Shown: positions 18,008-26,201 of the stretch, piece after piece
Layout of the letters: every line of letters begins with the position of its first letter
How positions within the stretch are numbered: the stretch's first letter is position 1
Assembly: GCA_034926785.1 (NCBI GenBank)
Contig: JAYFQU010000017.1
Span: 51,776-115,775 of the forward strand
Reading direction: 5' to 3'
Length of the DNA: 64,000 nucleotides
Source: UBA7703 sp034926785
GTDB taxonomy: Bacteria; Bacillota; Clostridia; Christensenellales; CAG-138
Notes under the pieces: generated by a model
What the model was told of the DNA's origin: nothing
What the model saw: the letters and a program-made list of their open reading frames with translations, nothing else
Database searches by the model: none
Position numbers and translations under genes: made by a program

Positions 18008-18049
18008 ATAAATGGAATGCCGGCCAGCAGCGATTTGCGGATTTGTCCG

Positions 18050-18559
18050 CTATACGCTCTCTTTGACCAACCGCTCCCAGAGCCCGACCGCCGCTTCGCA
18101 GACGCGACGCTCCTCCGGCCTAAGCTGCCAATGCGGAATCGAACGCGGCTTCCGCTTTCCATATAAAAAGCGGTCGTCCTTAGCAAGCAGGTCCGCAAAC
18201 GACGTGATATAGGGCAGCAGCTTTGCCTCCGCCATCTCCGCGCCTCCGTCCAGGAGCCGCAGTATCCATCCGCTCGACCCCTTTTCGCCGAAGCCGAACA
18301 CGCCGCCAAATCCCTCCGCTTTTTGTTCAAACGGTTCCAGCACCAACGCCGGGCGATTCAGCCGCGCCGTTGTGTAGGAAGCCCCGTTCCATTGAGTCAT
18401 CACAACGCCGCCCCGCTCCGGCAGGAGGCCGATGGCAAGCGTTCCGCCGTCATCGCGGCGGATATAGAGCGCGCGAACGGGCAATTGTTTTTCCTGTTTG
18501 AGCTCGTTCAGGAGCCTGTCCCTCGCGTCCCATGCGGCTGCATGTTCTTCCGGCTGCAT
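18050..18559 (-). CDS. Protein of unknown function, 169 aa
   Basis: Soluble, no signal peptide or membrane segment. Residues 25-75 look like a beta-rich sheet (VRALYIRRDDGGTLAIGLLP), residues 75-135 are mixed, and the tail is basic (KRKPRSIPHWQLRPEERRVC). Not recognised. A good Shine-Dalgarno (GGAGAGG) precedes ATG 18559 and a clear promoter lies 33 bases further, which supports a real gene. Confidence 0.75.
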   Translation of the reverse strand: MQPEEHAAAWDARDRLLNELKQEKQLPVRALYIRRDDGGTLAIGLLPERGGVVMTQWNGASYTTARLNRPALVLEPFEQKAEGFGGVFGFGEKGSSGWILRLLDGGAEMAEAKLLPYITSFADLLAKDDRFLYGKRKPRSIPHWQLRPEERRVCEAAVGLWERLVKESV

Positions 18560-18591
18560 AGCAATCCTCTCCTTCGGTTCGTTCTCCTGAA

Positions 18592-18620
18592 AGTATACAC
18601 GATTTCATTTGGGAATCAAA
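18592..18620 (-). promoter_or_regulatory. Promoter of the 18050-18559 gene
   Basis: Minus strand TTTGAT, 17-base spacer, TATACT. Confidence 0.6.
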
Positions 18621-18810
18621 GACGGATTCAGGCAATCAAGGTTACAAAAACGAATCCGTTTCGGAGTATTCTGTATTTTCCCCGCATAACATGCTATCAT
18701 GATCTTGAACCGCAGCGATCTCCCAAAAGGATCCAATCGGGTGTTACGCCAGTCGCAGTTACCTGAACGAGAGCGCCGTTCACCGGAAGTGAAATTGGAG
18801 GTCTCTTCTT

Positions 18811-19269
18811 ATGAATCAAAAGCAAAAGTCCGTTCTCTCAAAAATCTTTGCCATTTCCGGAGCAGTCTTTCTCTGGGGACCGATTCTGTTTCTATTTGTC
18901 AGCGCCATTTGGAGCAGCATACGGGCAAAGAGCTTTTTGTTTGACTATTTTACGCTTGCGGAGCTTTTCCCAATCGTTGCGCTCGGGCTGGTTCTGCTCG
19001 TGTTGGCGAGTCTGGTCGCCCGCATCTATGCCAAATGGTTCGGCTGGGGCAGTGTCGCCGCCCTCGTCGCCCTCGCAAGCGGACAAATCTACGCAACCGT
19101 ATCCGGCCTTGCCTCCGGCGCGATCGTCTCAGGCGGCTCCGCAATCGCTATCGTCATCGCCTCCATCATCGTCTTTAACCTGATGATCCTTGGCCTCGCA
19201 ATCCTCGGCGCGGTTCTCGTCCGCCGTCTGTATTCAAAAAAACATTCAGCGCCTGCCCCAACCGAATAA
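18811..19269 (+). CDS. Four-helix integral membrane protein, unknown
   Basis: 152 residues with four hydrophobic segments (about 12-34, 50-68, 75-97 and 108-136), the last rich in Gly, Ala, Val and Ile, and a short basic tail (RRLYSKKHS). No family recognised. GGAGG precedes ATG 18811. Single-gene unit, ended by the terminator at 19304. Function unknown. Confidence 0.75.
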   Translation: MNQKQKSVLSKIFAISGAVFLWGPILFLFVSAIWSSIRAKSFLFDYFTLAELFPIVALGLVLLVLASLVARIYAKWFGWGSVAALVALASGQIYATVSGLASGAIVSGGSAIAIVIASIIVFNLMILGLAILGAVLVRRLYSKKHSAPAPTE

Positions 19270-19303
19270 ACACCCACACACGAAACGAACTCCATATATT
19301 TTT

Positions 19304-19326
19304 GCCCGCTCCGGCGGGCTTTTTCG
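19304..19326 (+). terminator. Terminator after the 18811-19269 gene
   Basis: GCCCGC-TCCG-GCGGGC followed by TTTTTC. Confidence 0.85.
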
Positions 19327-19425
19327 TTCGTTTTGTGATCTCCTCTCTCGACAATCTCCTGTGCCGGGTGGTAGGATAATCACGCGGTAAAACGACTATG
19401 CTTCCACCAAAGGAGTGGCATCTAT

Positions 19426-20391
19426 ATGAAACAAAAAACAAACATCGTCTATCTTGCCGGCGGGTGCTTCTGGGGTATGGAGAAGCTCATGCAGTCCATC
19501 CCCGGCGTGCTCGACGCGGTAAGCGGGTACGCCAATGGAACCGGCGAGCAGGATGCGGACTACAAGACCGTCTGTACGGGCAAAACAGGCTTTCGCGAGA
19601 CCGTCGCCGTCACCTACGACCCCGAACGCGTGACGCTTGATCAGCTGCTGTTCGCGTACTTTGAGGTGATTGATCCCACGGCGGTTAACCGGCAGGGGCA
19701 CGACGTTGGCACCCAATATCAGGCCGGCATCTACTATGCCGACGAGGAGACGCGGAAAACCGTTGAACGCGTAACCGCCATCGAGCGCGCGCGTACCCCC
19801 GGCTTTGCAGTGGAGATCGGCCCGCTCGTCAATTTCTTCCCTGCGGAAGAGTATCACCAGGACTATCTGGACAAAAACCCCACCGGCTATTGCCATATTC
19901 CGTTTGCGGAGATTGCGCGGCTCTCAAAAGCAACGATCGACGCGGGCAACTATTCGCGCCCGGCGGATGCGGAGCTTCGCGCCGCGCTCACGCCGGAGCA
20001 GTTTGCCGTCACGCAGCAGGGCGCGACGGAGCGCCCCTTTACGAGCGAGTTCTACGGCAGCACGAAAAAGGGGCTGTATGTGGACATCGCCACGGGCGAG
20101 CCGCTCTTCACATCGGAGGATCAGTATCGCTCTTCCTGCGGCTGGCCCTCGTTTACCAAGCCCGTAGAGCCGTCGGTGGTCATCAAGCGCGCGGATAACA
20201 CGCATGGCATGCGCCGCGCGGAGGTTCGCTCGCGCGCGGGGGACTCGCATCTTGGCCATGTGTTTGACGGCGATCCCGAGTCCCCGAACGGCGTGCGCTA
20301 TTGCATCAACGGCGCTTCCCTGCGCTTCGTCCCCTACGAGGCGCTGGAACAGGAGGGATACGGATATTTGAAGGATCGTTTCCAGCGGTAA
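19426..20391 (+). CDS. msrAB: Peptide-methionine sulfoxide reductase MsrA-MsrB fusion
   Basis: 321 residues. The MsrA half (1-170) has the active-site GGCFWGME with Cys14 and VSGYANGTGEQ; it repairs the S-sulfoxide. The MsrB half (185-315) has CGWPSFTKPV, RSRAGDSHLGHVFDGDP and the catalytic Cys293 in RYCINGASLRF; it repairs the R-sulfoxide. Cytoplasmic, since no signal peptide is seen. AAAGGAG precedes ATG 19426, and TCGACA with TAGGAT upstream may be its promoter. It protects proteins against oxidised methionine, useful for an anaerobe exposed to oxygen. Confidence 0.96.
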   Translation: MKQKTNIVYLAGGCFWGMEKLMQSIPGVLDAVSGYANGTGEQDADYKTVCTGKTGFRETVAVTYDPERVTLDQLLFAYFEVIDPTAVNRQGHDVGTQYQAGIYYADEETRKTVERVTAIERARTPGFAVEIGPLVNFFPAEEYHQDYLDKNPTGYCHIPFAEIARLSKATIDAGNYSRPADAELRAALTPEQFAVTQQGATERPFTSEFYGSTKKGLYVDIATGEPLFTSEDQYRSSCGWPSFTKPVEPSVVIKRADNTHGMRRAEVRSRAGDSHLGHVFDGDPESPNGVRYCINGASLRFVPYEALEQEGYGYLKDRFQR

Positions 20392-20502
20392 ACGATTCGG
20401 ACAAAAGGCGAAAAACCAAGCAAAGCGCGCGAAATTGTGCTATACTGCCAATGCGCGCTTTTTGCATGCGCAAAATCTTTGTAGCATCGGAGCGGTTCCG
20501 GC

Positions 20503-21648
20503 ATGATCTATCTCGACAACAGCGCGACTACACGCGTTCTGCCCGAGGCGGCGGACGCTGTTGTTCGCGCAATGACCGAGCAGTTTTATAATCCCGCGAG
20601 CGCTTATCGGCCCGCCGTCGCCACCGAAAAAGCGGTGGAAGCGGCACGCGGCAGACTCGCCGCCGCGCTTGGCTGCGCGCCCGGCGAGGTGCTGTATACC
20701 TCCGGCGGTACGGAGAGCAACAATATGGCGATCCTCGGTTCGCTCAAGCCGTTGCGCGGGAAGCGCCGCATCATCACAACCCTTGGCGAGCACCCTTCCG
20801 TCTACGAGGTCTTCCGCTCGCTGGAGGGCGCGCAGGAGGTCGAGGTTGTCTTTGTCGGTCTGAACGCGGACGGCACGGTTCGTCTGGATCAGCTTGAATC
20901 CGCGCTGACGCCGGAGACCGCGCTCGTCTCCGTGATGCATGTCAACAACGAGGTCGGTGCGGTCAACGATCTTTCGGCCGTTTCTGCGCTGGTGAAAACA
21001 CGCGCGCCCAACGCCGTTGTGCACTCCGACGGCGTGCAAGCCTTTTGCAAACTGCCCTTTTCGCGTACGGCCGCCGATCTGTATAGCATCAGCGCGCATA
21101 AGTTCCACGCGCCCAAGGGCGTTGGCGCGCTTATGGTCCGCAGCGGCGTCAAGTTTGCGGGCGGTCAGATCGGGGGCGGCCAGGAGAAAAACCTGCGTTC
21201 CGGCACGATGAACGTCCCCGGCATTCTCGGTCTGGATGCGGCGCTCGCTGCCTACCGTCAGGAGCAGGGGGCATGGATCAGCCGCATGCGCGCCTGCAAA
21301 ACGCGTTTGGCGGAAAACCTCTTGTCGATTCCCGATGCGCAGGTCAACGGGCCTTCGCCCGAGTGCGGATCGCCGCATATCCTCAACGTCTCCTTTCCCG
21401 GTGTGCGCGGCGAGGTATTGGTCAACGCGCTCTCCGAGCGTGAGATCTATGTCTCCACCGGCAGCGCATGCTCTGCCCATCAAAAAGGGCAAAACCGCAT
21501 CCTCACCGCGATGGGCATCACCAGCGCGCGCGCGGAGGGCGTGTTGCGTTTTAGTTTCTGCCCCTTTCACACGCCGGACGAGATGGATCGGACAGCGCAG
21601 GCGCTGTTAGAACAGGTCGCGTTCCTGCGCCGTTTTCAACGCAGATAG
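20503..21648 (+). CDS. Cysteine desulfurase, NifS/IscS-like, paired with ThiI
   Basis: PLP enzyme moving sulfur from cysteine to an acceptor protein. 381 residues: MIYLDNSATT start, SGGTESNNMAIL, Lys200 in SISAHKFHAPKG (PLP), and the persulfide-forming Cys323 in STGSACSAHQKG. The Cys loop resembles group I enzymes. The gene ends 33 bases before thiI; in Bacillus an analogous dedicated desulfurase (NifZ) supplies ThiI, so a role in tRNA 4-thiouridine is likely. TATACT at 20441 is a plausible -10 box. Confidence 0.92.
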   Translation: MIYLDNSATTRVLPEAADAVVRAMTEQFYNPASAYRPAVATEKAVEAARGRLAAALGCAPGEVLYTSGGTESNNMAILGSLKPLRGKRRIITTLGEHPSVYEVFRSLEGAQEVEVVFVGLNADGTVRLDQLESALTPETALVSVMHVNNEVGAVNDLSAVSALVKTRAPNAVVHSDGVQAFCKLPFSRTAADLYSISAHKFHAPKGVGALMVRSGVKFAGGQIGGGQEKNLRSGTMNVPGILGLDAALAAYRQEQGAWISRMRACKTRLAENLLSIPDAQVNGPSPECGSPHILNVSFPGVRGEVLVNALSEREIYVSTGSACSAHQKGQNRILTAMGITSARAEGVLRFSFCPFHTPDEMDRTAQALLEQVAFLRRFQRR

Positions 21649-21681
21649 ATCGTTTGAAATTTGAATTCTTGGGAGTATAAC

Positions 21682-22854
21682 ATGGAACCGGTATTGCTCG
21701 TCCGCTATGCGGAAATTCACCTAAAAGGGCTCAATCGCCCCTATTTTGAGCGCAGCCTGATGAAGCGCATCTCGCTCGCACTGCGTCCGGCCCCCGTTAA
21801 GGTGGTTCGCGAACAGGGGCGCGTGTTCGTCTTCGGCATCCCTGCGGAAGAACTGGACGGGGCCGCGGATAAGCTCACGCGCGTATTCGGCATTCATTCC
21901 GTCAGCCCCTCGCTCGCGGTTGAGAAGGACTGGGACGCGATGATAGAGGCTGCCAAAGCGCTGGTTGCAAAGCGGATTGCCGGGCTTTCCGGCGCGAGCT
22001 TCAAGGTGATCGCCCGCCGTGCGGACAAGCGTTTTTCCATGCGCTCTCTCGAGATTTGTCGCGTGATGGGCGGCGTGCTGTTGGACGCGTTCCCGACCCT
22101 TCGGGTCGATGTGCATCAGCCGGATTTCTATGTCGGCGTGGAGGTTCGGCAGGAACAGGCGTTTCTTTTCGCGGAGGAGCGCATGGGCGCGGGCGGCATG
22201 CCCGTCGGCACCAGCGGACACGCAATGCTGCTCATCTCCGGCGGCATCGACAGCCCTGTCGCCGGGCATATGATCGCCAAGCGCGGCGTCCGTCTCTCCG
22301 CGGTGCATTTTTACAGCTATCCCTATACCAGCGAGCGCGCGCGGGAAAAGGTGGTTGAACTCACCCGCATCTTAACCAACTATACGGGTGAAATCTCGCT
22401 CTATCTTGTGCCCTTTACGGAGATTCAGCTCGCAATCTACGAAAAATGCCCCAAGAGCGAAACAACGGTGCTGATGCGCCGCTTGATGATGCAGATTTCC
22501 GAGCGGATCGCGCTCTCCTGCGGCGCGCAGGCACTCGTCACCGGGGAATCTCTGGGGCAGGTCGCGAGTCAAACCATCGAAAGCCTCACGGTGACCAACG
22601 ATGCGGTGAGCCTGCCCGTATTTCGTCCGCTGATCGGCTTTGACAAGGAGGAGATCATCGACCGCGCGAAGGCGATCGGTTCGTTCGACACCTCCATCCT
22701 TCCCTATGAGGACTGCTGCACGGTGTTTGTACCCCAGCACCCTGTCACCAAGCCGAAGCTAGAAACCATCCGCCGCAGCGAAGCGCTGGTCGATTTTGCC
22801 CCGATGATTGACAGAGCGATTGCGCAGACCGAGCAGCTGACCATTGAACCATAG
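21682..22854 (+). CDS. thiI: tRNA 4-thiouridine synthase ThiI, short form
   Basis: 390 residues. N-terminal ferredoxin-like and THUMP domains (about 1-165) bind tRNA; the PP-loop ATPase carries LISGGIDSPVAGHMIAKRG near residues 183-200 and activates U8 by adenylation. The C-terminal rhodanese domain of the E. coli protein is missing, as in Bacillus, where sulfur comes directly from the partner desulfurase. ATG 21682 with GGGAG upstream is preferred over an in-frame TTG at 21661. Ends at a strong terminator. Confidence 0.95.
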   Translation: MEPVLLVRYAEIHLKGLNRPYFERSLMKRISLALRPAPVKVVREQGRVFVFGIPAEELDGAADKLTRVFGIHSVSPSLAVEKDWDAMIEAAKALVAKRIAGLSGASFKVIARRADKRFSMRSLEICRVMGGVLLDAFPTLRVDVHQPDFYVGVEVRQEQAFLFAEERMGAGGMPVGTSGHAMLLISGGIDSPVAGHMIAKRGVRLSAVHFYSYPYTSERAREKVVELTRILTNYTGEISLYLVPFTEIQLAIYEKCPKSETTVLMRRLMMQISERIALSCGAQALVTGESLGQVASQTIESLTVTNDAVSLPVFRPLIGFDKEEIIDRAKAIGSFDTSILPYEDCCTVFVPQHPVTKPKLETIRRSEALVDFAPMIDRAIAQTEQLTIEP

Positions 22855-22875
22855 CTCAAGCTCTATCACAAGCGT

Positions 22876-22911
22876 ACGGGGCGGTTTGATAGATCAGGCC
22901 GCCCCGTTTTC
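22876..22911 (+). terminator. Terminator after thiI
   Basis: ACGGGGCGG and CCGCCCCGT arms, 14-base loop, then TTTTC. Confidence 0.85.
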
Positions 22912-23017
22912 TGCACATATTTTACACAACATTCACAGCAGCCAGTTTTGTTACGTAGTATAATCTATTCGGTGAGTGATGCCCGCTCGCCTCGGATCTC
23001 TTTGGAGGATGGTAATT

Positions 23018-23335
23018 ATGAAGTTTATCTTTCGCCTGATCGGCATATTGGTGGTATTAATCATTCTGCTGATGGCCGTTTTGACCTATCTGGACAGCAA
23101 GGATCTGCTCAGCGGAAAGCTGGAGCGGCTCATCAGTTCCCTTCGCGTGCTCGGAAAGCAGGCCTGGTCGGAGATTCTGCTGTTCATGCAGGACTCCGGT
23201 ATTGCAGAGGATGCAGCCGGCCTCTTAGATCAAGGCGCGAATTATCTAAGGGATAGCGTAGACCCCAACGCAACCAGCAAGCCCGGCTCGGAGGCCTTTT
23301 TTACCCCGATTCCGGAAGCTACCCCGGCAGGATAA
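23018..23335 (+). CDS. Small single-pass membrane protein, unknown
   Basis: 105 residues. One N-terminal hydrophobic segment (FRLIGILVVLIILLMAVLTYL), then a polar, mostly helical domain and a Pro/Thr-rich end. It could be an uncleaved signal anchor with an outside domain. ATG 23018 is chosen because GGAGG lies nine bases upstream; the longer ORF starts inside the promoter region (TATAAT at 22959). Not recognised. Ends at a terminator. Confidence 0.7.
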   Translation: MKFIFRLIGILVVLIILLMAVLTYLDSKDLLSGKLERLISSLRVLGKQAWSEILLFMQDSGIAEDAAGLLDQGANYLRDSVDPNATSKPGSEAFFTPIPEATPAG

Positions 23336-23360
23336 CCCCCTAACCCAAGCAGGTAAATGC

Positions 23361-23396
23361 AAAAAGGCCTTCCGCACGAAAAAGCGGAAGGCCTTT
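23361..23396. terminator. Terminator between convergent genes
   Basis: AAAGGCCTTCCGC pairs GCGGAAGGCCTTT around an eight-base loop, with A-run before and T after; it can serve the plus-strand membrane gene and the minus-strand HEPN gene. Confidence 0.8.
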
Positions 23397-23416
23397 GTAG
23401 TAGTCAATATGATGTT

Positions 23417-23875
23417 TTAGGAGGGAATCTTTGGAATTTCGATTTCAGGCAGGAACGAACGCAGCCACGCTACCGTCTCCACCGTTTTTCGATGGAGTTC
23501 CAGCGCAAGCGAGCGATCAACAAACCGGCTGGTAATGTTTTTGTAGGAAAACGGATAGTCGGACATGTAGTAGAACATGACATCCATTAAAAAGTCCTCG
23601 CACTCATTCTTCCGCTCTTCCAGCCGTATCTGGTCTGTTTGCGTACGGAATGCTTCGCTCGACGTAATCTTGGAGAAAAGAAAATTAACGTTGTGTGTCT
23701 TGGGCGGTTCCGCCTCCATAAAGTAGACATACATGCCTTTGAGCTGCCGTTCGACCGCCTGCTGACTCAGATACGCAACATAGACCCACCGTTCGCCCTT
23801 GATCAGCGCGTCAATGGTACCAAGATCATAGTCCGACAACATCAGCCAATATCCGCATTTTTCCTGTTTGTTCAT
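23417..23875 (-). CDS. HEPN-domain protein (PF05168 type)
   Basis: 152 residues, all helical. The HEPN signature is in residues 35-68 (SQQAVERQLKGMYVYF, then PPKTHNVNFLFSK). Arg121 and His128 form an R-x6-H spacing within the range seen in RNase-active HEPN proteins, but it is in the last helix, so activity is uncertain. HEPN proteins pair with MNT nucleotidyltransferases as toxin-antitoxin or nucleotide-transfer modules. It overlaps the cupin-HD-GYP gene by four bases (ATGA). The MNT partner is two genes upstream on the same strand. Confidence 0.85.
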   Translation of the reverse strand: MNKQEKCGYWLMLSDYDLGTIDALIKGERWVYVAYLSQQAVERQLKGMYVYFMEAEPPKTHNVNFLFSKITSSEAFRTQTDQIRLEERKNECEDFLMDVMFYYMSDYPFSYKNITSRFVDRSLALELHRKTVETVAWLRSFLPEIEIPKIPS

Positions 23876-24801
23876 ACGCTTTCCGCCCCTCCTTCATCCA
23901 GAGCGCCACTCTCCACGAGCCGGTTGAGTACGTTGGTGATTCTGCTGTCAAATTCTTCCGGCAGAGCAATCAGCTCCGCCGCCGCCTGGGAAAACGTTTT
24001 TACAATGTTATAGCCGCGGTTGGTCGTCATTGCGTCAAACACATCCGCAACGGCGACAATTTGCGAGGAGAGGCTGATGTCCTCCGCCCGAAGCCCGCGC
24101 GGATAGCCCGATCCGTTGAGCCGCTCATGATGGTTTCTCGCGATTTCAGCAATCTGCTCGCCAAACTTTGGAAGCAGCATCCGCCCGCTGTCCACCGGAT
24201 GACGCAGAATATAACGCAGTTCCGCATGCTCCAGACGGTCCGGCTTTTGCAGGATCTCAACCGGGACAAAGCACTTGCCAACGTCGTGAAACAGCGCCGC
24301 AACGGCGAGATCGTCCCGCGGGATCGGCGGGCAATCCTCCTGCATCGCGTCGTAGAGCGCAAGAGAATAATACAGCACTGCCTTGCTGTGACGATATGTA
24401 TAGTGGTCTTTTTCGTTCACGCGCTTCAGCAGCTCATTCAGGCTCTCTTCAAACCGGGAAACAGCCTCAAATGCCGGGCAGTTTGTCACATAGACAATCT
24501 GCGTGTCGCCCTGCATCCGGATGGGGACTTCGCGCTTGAGATTGGAAACCGAAAACGAATCCCCGGGGCCGAGGGTGACGAGGCCGTCGTCCAGCGCCAG
24601 CTCCACAACGCCCTCATGAACAAAAAAAATCTCCGTTGCGTCCGGATCGCTCGCCGGATATAGCCAAACAAGAGACTCGCCATTGATGCGATGGAGCATG
24701 ACCTCCAGATCGCCCTGCTTGGCCAGCAGTTCCGTACCAGATTCATTTTCCGCGGCGGATCCAGCCGCTTCGGATCTTTTGTTAAATTGTATGCCGTCCA
24801 T
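23872..24801 (-). CDS. Cupin plus HD-GYP phosphodiesterase-like protein
   Basis: 309 residues. Residues 25-108 form a cupin-like sheet (EIFFVHEGVVELALDDGLVTLGPGDSFSV). Residues 125-285 are an HD-GYP domain: HD pair His172/Asp173 in FHDVGKCFVP, His201, HHERLNGSGYPRGL with the GYP triad at 232-234, and VADVFDAMTTNRGY. HD-GYP enzymes hydrolyse cyclic di-GMP. The cupin replaces the usual receiver and may sense a small ligand or metal (inference). GGGAG precedes ATG 24801. It lies between MNT and HEPN genes, downstream of a c-di-GMP riboswitch on the same strand. Confidence 0.87.
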   Translation of the reverse strand: MDGIQFNKRSEAAGSAAENESGTELLAKQGDLEVMLHRINGESLVWLYPASDPDATEIFFVHEGVVELALDDGLVTLGPGDSFSVSNLKREVPIRMQGDTQIVYVTNCPAFEAVSRFEESLNELLKRVNEKDHYTYRHSKAVLYYSLALYDAMQEDCPPIPRDDLAVAALFHDVGKCFVPVEILQKPDRLEHAELRYILRHPVDSGRMLLPKFGEQIAEIARNHHERLNGSGYPRGLRAEDISLSSQIVAVADVFDAMTTNRGYNIVKTFSQAAAELIALPEEFDSRITNVLNRLVESGALDEGGAESV

Positions 24802-24840
24802 TCTCCCACCCGGAACTTCAGCCGACGCGCCTAAGATATG

Positions 24841-25182
24841 CTAAATAGGACGAAGCTCCAATCCGTACGCTTCTATTTCCTCTATAATACCACACGGCGT
24901 AGCTAATTCATAGGTGTGAAATGGCTGAACTTGTATGTCCAGTTCCGGATTGACGCAAATGCGCGCCAGCTCGCGGTATTGCCGCAGCAGGCGCGCATCC
25001 AAACAATCAAAGAAAACCGCGAGATCGATATCGCTGTCACAATCGGCGCAGTGCTTGGCATAAGAACCGAAAAGAACGACCTTGCTGACCTGTTCAAGGG
25101 CATAAATTCCGCGGCAGACGCCGCGCATCAGCGCGGCATGCTCGCCGAATAATCCCTCAAAATCGCTGCAGACCTCGATCAT
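24841..25182 (-). CDS. MNT-type nucleotidyltransferase
   Basis: 113 residues, minimal nucleotidyltransferase fold. The motif GSYAKHCADCDSDIDLAVF gives Gly39-Ser40 and metal ligands Asp51 and Asp53; Asp82 in ELDIQVQ is a good third ligand, so the active site looks complete. Family members AMPylate or otherwise nucleotidylate a partner, typically a HEPN protein. AAGGAGC precedes ATG 25182. 38 bases behind the riboswitch-controlled secreted-protein gene and 39 bases ahead of the cupin-HD-GYP gene. Confidence 0.88.
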   Translation of the reverse strand: MIEVCSDFEGLFGEHAALMRGVCRGIYALEQVSKVVLFGSYAKHCADCDSDIDLAVFFDCLDARLLRQYRELARICVNPELDIQVQPFHTYELATPCGIIEEIEAYGLELRPI

Positions 25183-25220
25183 TACCGCTCCTTACCACCG
25201 AGCACACTCGAACGAATGGA

Positions 25221-25601
25221 TTAGAGCCGAATGATGCGCAGCGGATCAATCAATACCGTTTGACCATCAATATAATACGTAGTATACTCGCAAACAACAA
25301 TCGCGCCAATAGAATTCGCATAGGCCATCACGCCCGAGACGATGGTATCCACCGTAGCCATCAGCCGGGGTACATCATTCCAGGGCGTCAGCTGCGCAAC
25401 CTTGACCGCGCGCTCAATCTGGCGGTTGGCCTGCTTGACCATGCGCTCCAACACCTGAAACTGTGCGTCGGTATAGCGCTCGCTATGGCCGGAAACCGTC
25501 GCGTAAGAAGCGCCGTAGTTCCCCTCCGCGTTTGCCACGCCAGGAATAATCGTCACAAGCAGCAGTACGCAAATCAGGACGCTCATCCATCTCTTTTTCA
25601 T
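25221..25601 (-). CDS. Secreted protein under c-di-GMP riboswitch control
   Basis: 126 residues with a classical signal peptide (basic MKKRW, hydrophobic VLICVLLLVTIIPGV, probable cut after ANA). The mature part, about 100 residues, has a helical stretch with QFQVLERMVKQANRQIERAVK and a beta-rich end (VVCEYTTYYIDGQTVLIDPLRI). No family recognised. ATG 25601 has GGAGGGG upstream; the longer ORF runs through the riboswitch and was rejected. Expression is expected to follow cyclic di-GMP, which typically sets adhesion and motility in Clostridia. Confidence 0.82.
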   Translation of the reverse strand: MKKRWMSVLICVLLLVTIIPGVANAEGNYGASYATVSGHSERYTDAQFQVLERMVKQANRQIERAVKVAQLTPWNDVPRLMATVDTIVSGVMAYANSIGAIVVCEYTTYYIDGQTVLIDPLRIIRL

Positions 25602-25659
25602 TGTTTTCCCCTCCGAAACGAATTTTGTTTCGGTTTGGAGTCCCCAGCGACGAAGCAAT

Positions 25660-25692
25660 AAAAAGACAGCTTGCCCTTTATTGCCAAGCTGC
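25660..25692 (-). terminator. Riboswitch expression-platform terminator
   Basis: Minus strand GGCAGCTTG pairs CAAGCTGTC and is followed by TTTTTATTG. It lies between the aptamer and the gene start, so it is the likely switch that ligand binding controls. Confidence 0.75.
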
Positions 25693-25739
25693 CAAAGATT
25701 CGTACGCTGCGCGAAAACAACTTCTGTTCGGCAGGACAC

Positions 25740-25835
25740 TCAATTGGCAACTGGCTGCCATCGGCGCATCTCTTTGCGCCATTAGGCCCTTTAGCTTTGC
25801 GTCACCCGCTTTCACGGGTTTTGCCTTTTTCGTGG
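25740..25835 (-). ncRNA. Cyclic di-GMP-I riboswitch (GEMM)
   Basis: On the minus strand the aptamer shows GGCAAA, a CCCG/CGGG stem closed by a GAAA-type loop, GACGCAAAGC, GGGCCTAATGGCGC, the closing GCGCCGATGGCAGCC and GTTGCC. These are the conserved blocks of the GEMM-I aptamer, including the tetraloop receptor CCTAA ... ATGG. A terminator follows, so ligand probably controls read-through into the secreted-protein gene. Confidence 0.92.
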
Positions 25836-25858
25836 GAGTTGCTCCTAAACCTGGGCTT

Positions 25859-25887
25859 AAAATATCACATTACTATTACATTGTCAA
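25859..25887 (-). promoter_or_regulatory. Promoter of the riboswitch operon
   Basis: Minus strand TTGACA, 17-base spacer, TATTTT, in AT-rich DNA; transcription would begin just before the aptamer. The remaining gap up to 26201 holds only the GH3 promoter region (TATAAT at 26169). Confidence 0.75.
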
Positions 25888-26201
25888 TATACTAATTATA
25901 TCTTTCTTGTGATTTTATGTGACTTTTATCACTTTTTCGCGTCGTTGCTTCCTATTTTTCTCAAAAATACGCACCATTTCTAAATCGTATCCGACGATCC
26001 CGCAGTCCATAATGTTACATCGCACTTCATAATCGATCGCGGATCGTGTAGACAACAGTTCAAAATACCAGTCATATGCGTTTCGAGCACCCCATGATCG
26101 CCCCTGTTTCGGATGCTCCTGCCTTTGAAAATGGATCGGCGGTTCTTTCTGAAAACGCGGGCGCGTGGTATAATTTCTTCTATATGATCGGGAGGTGCGG
26201 T

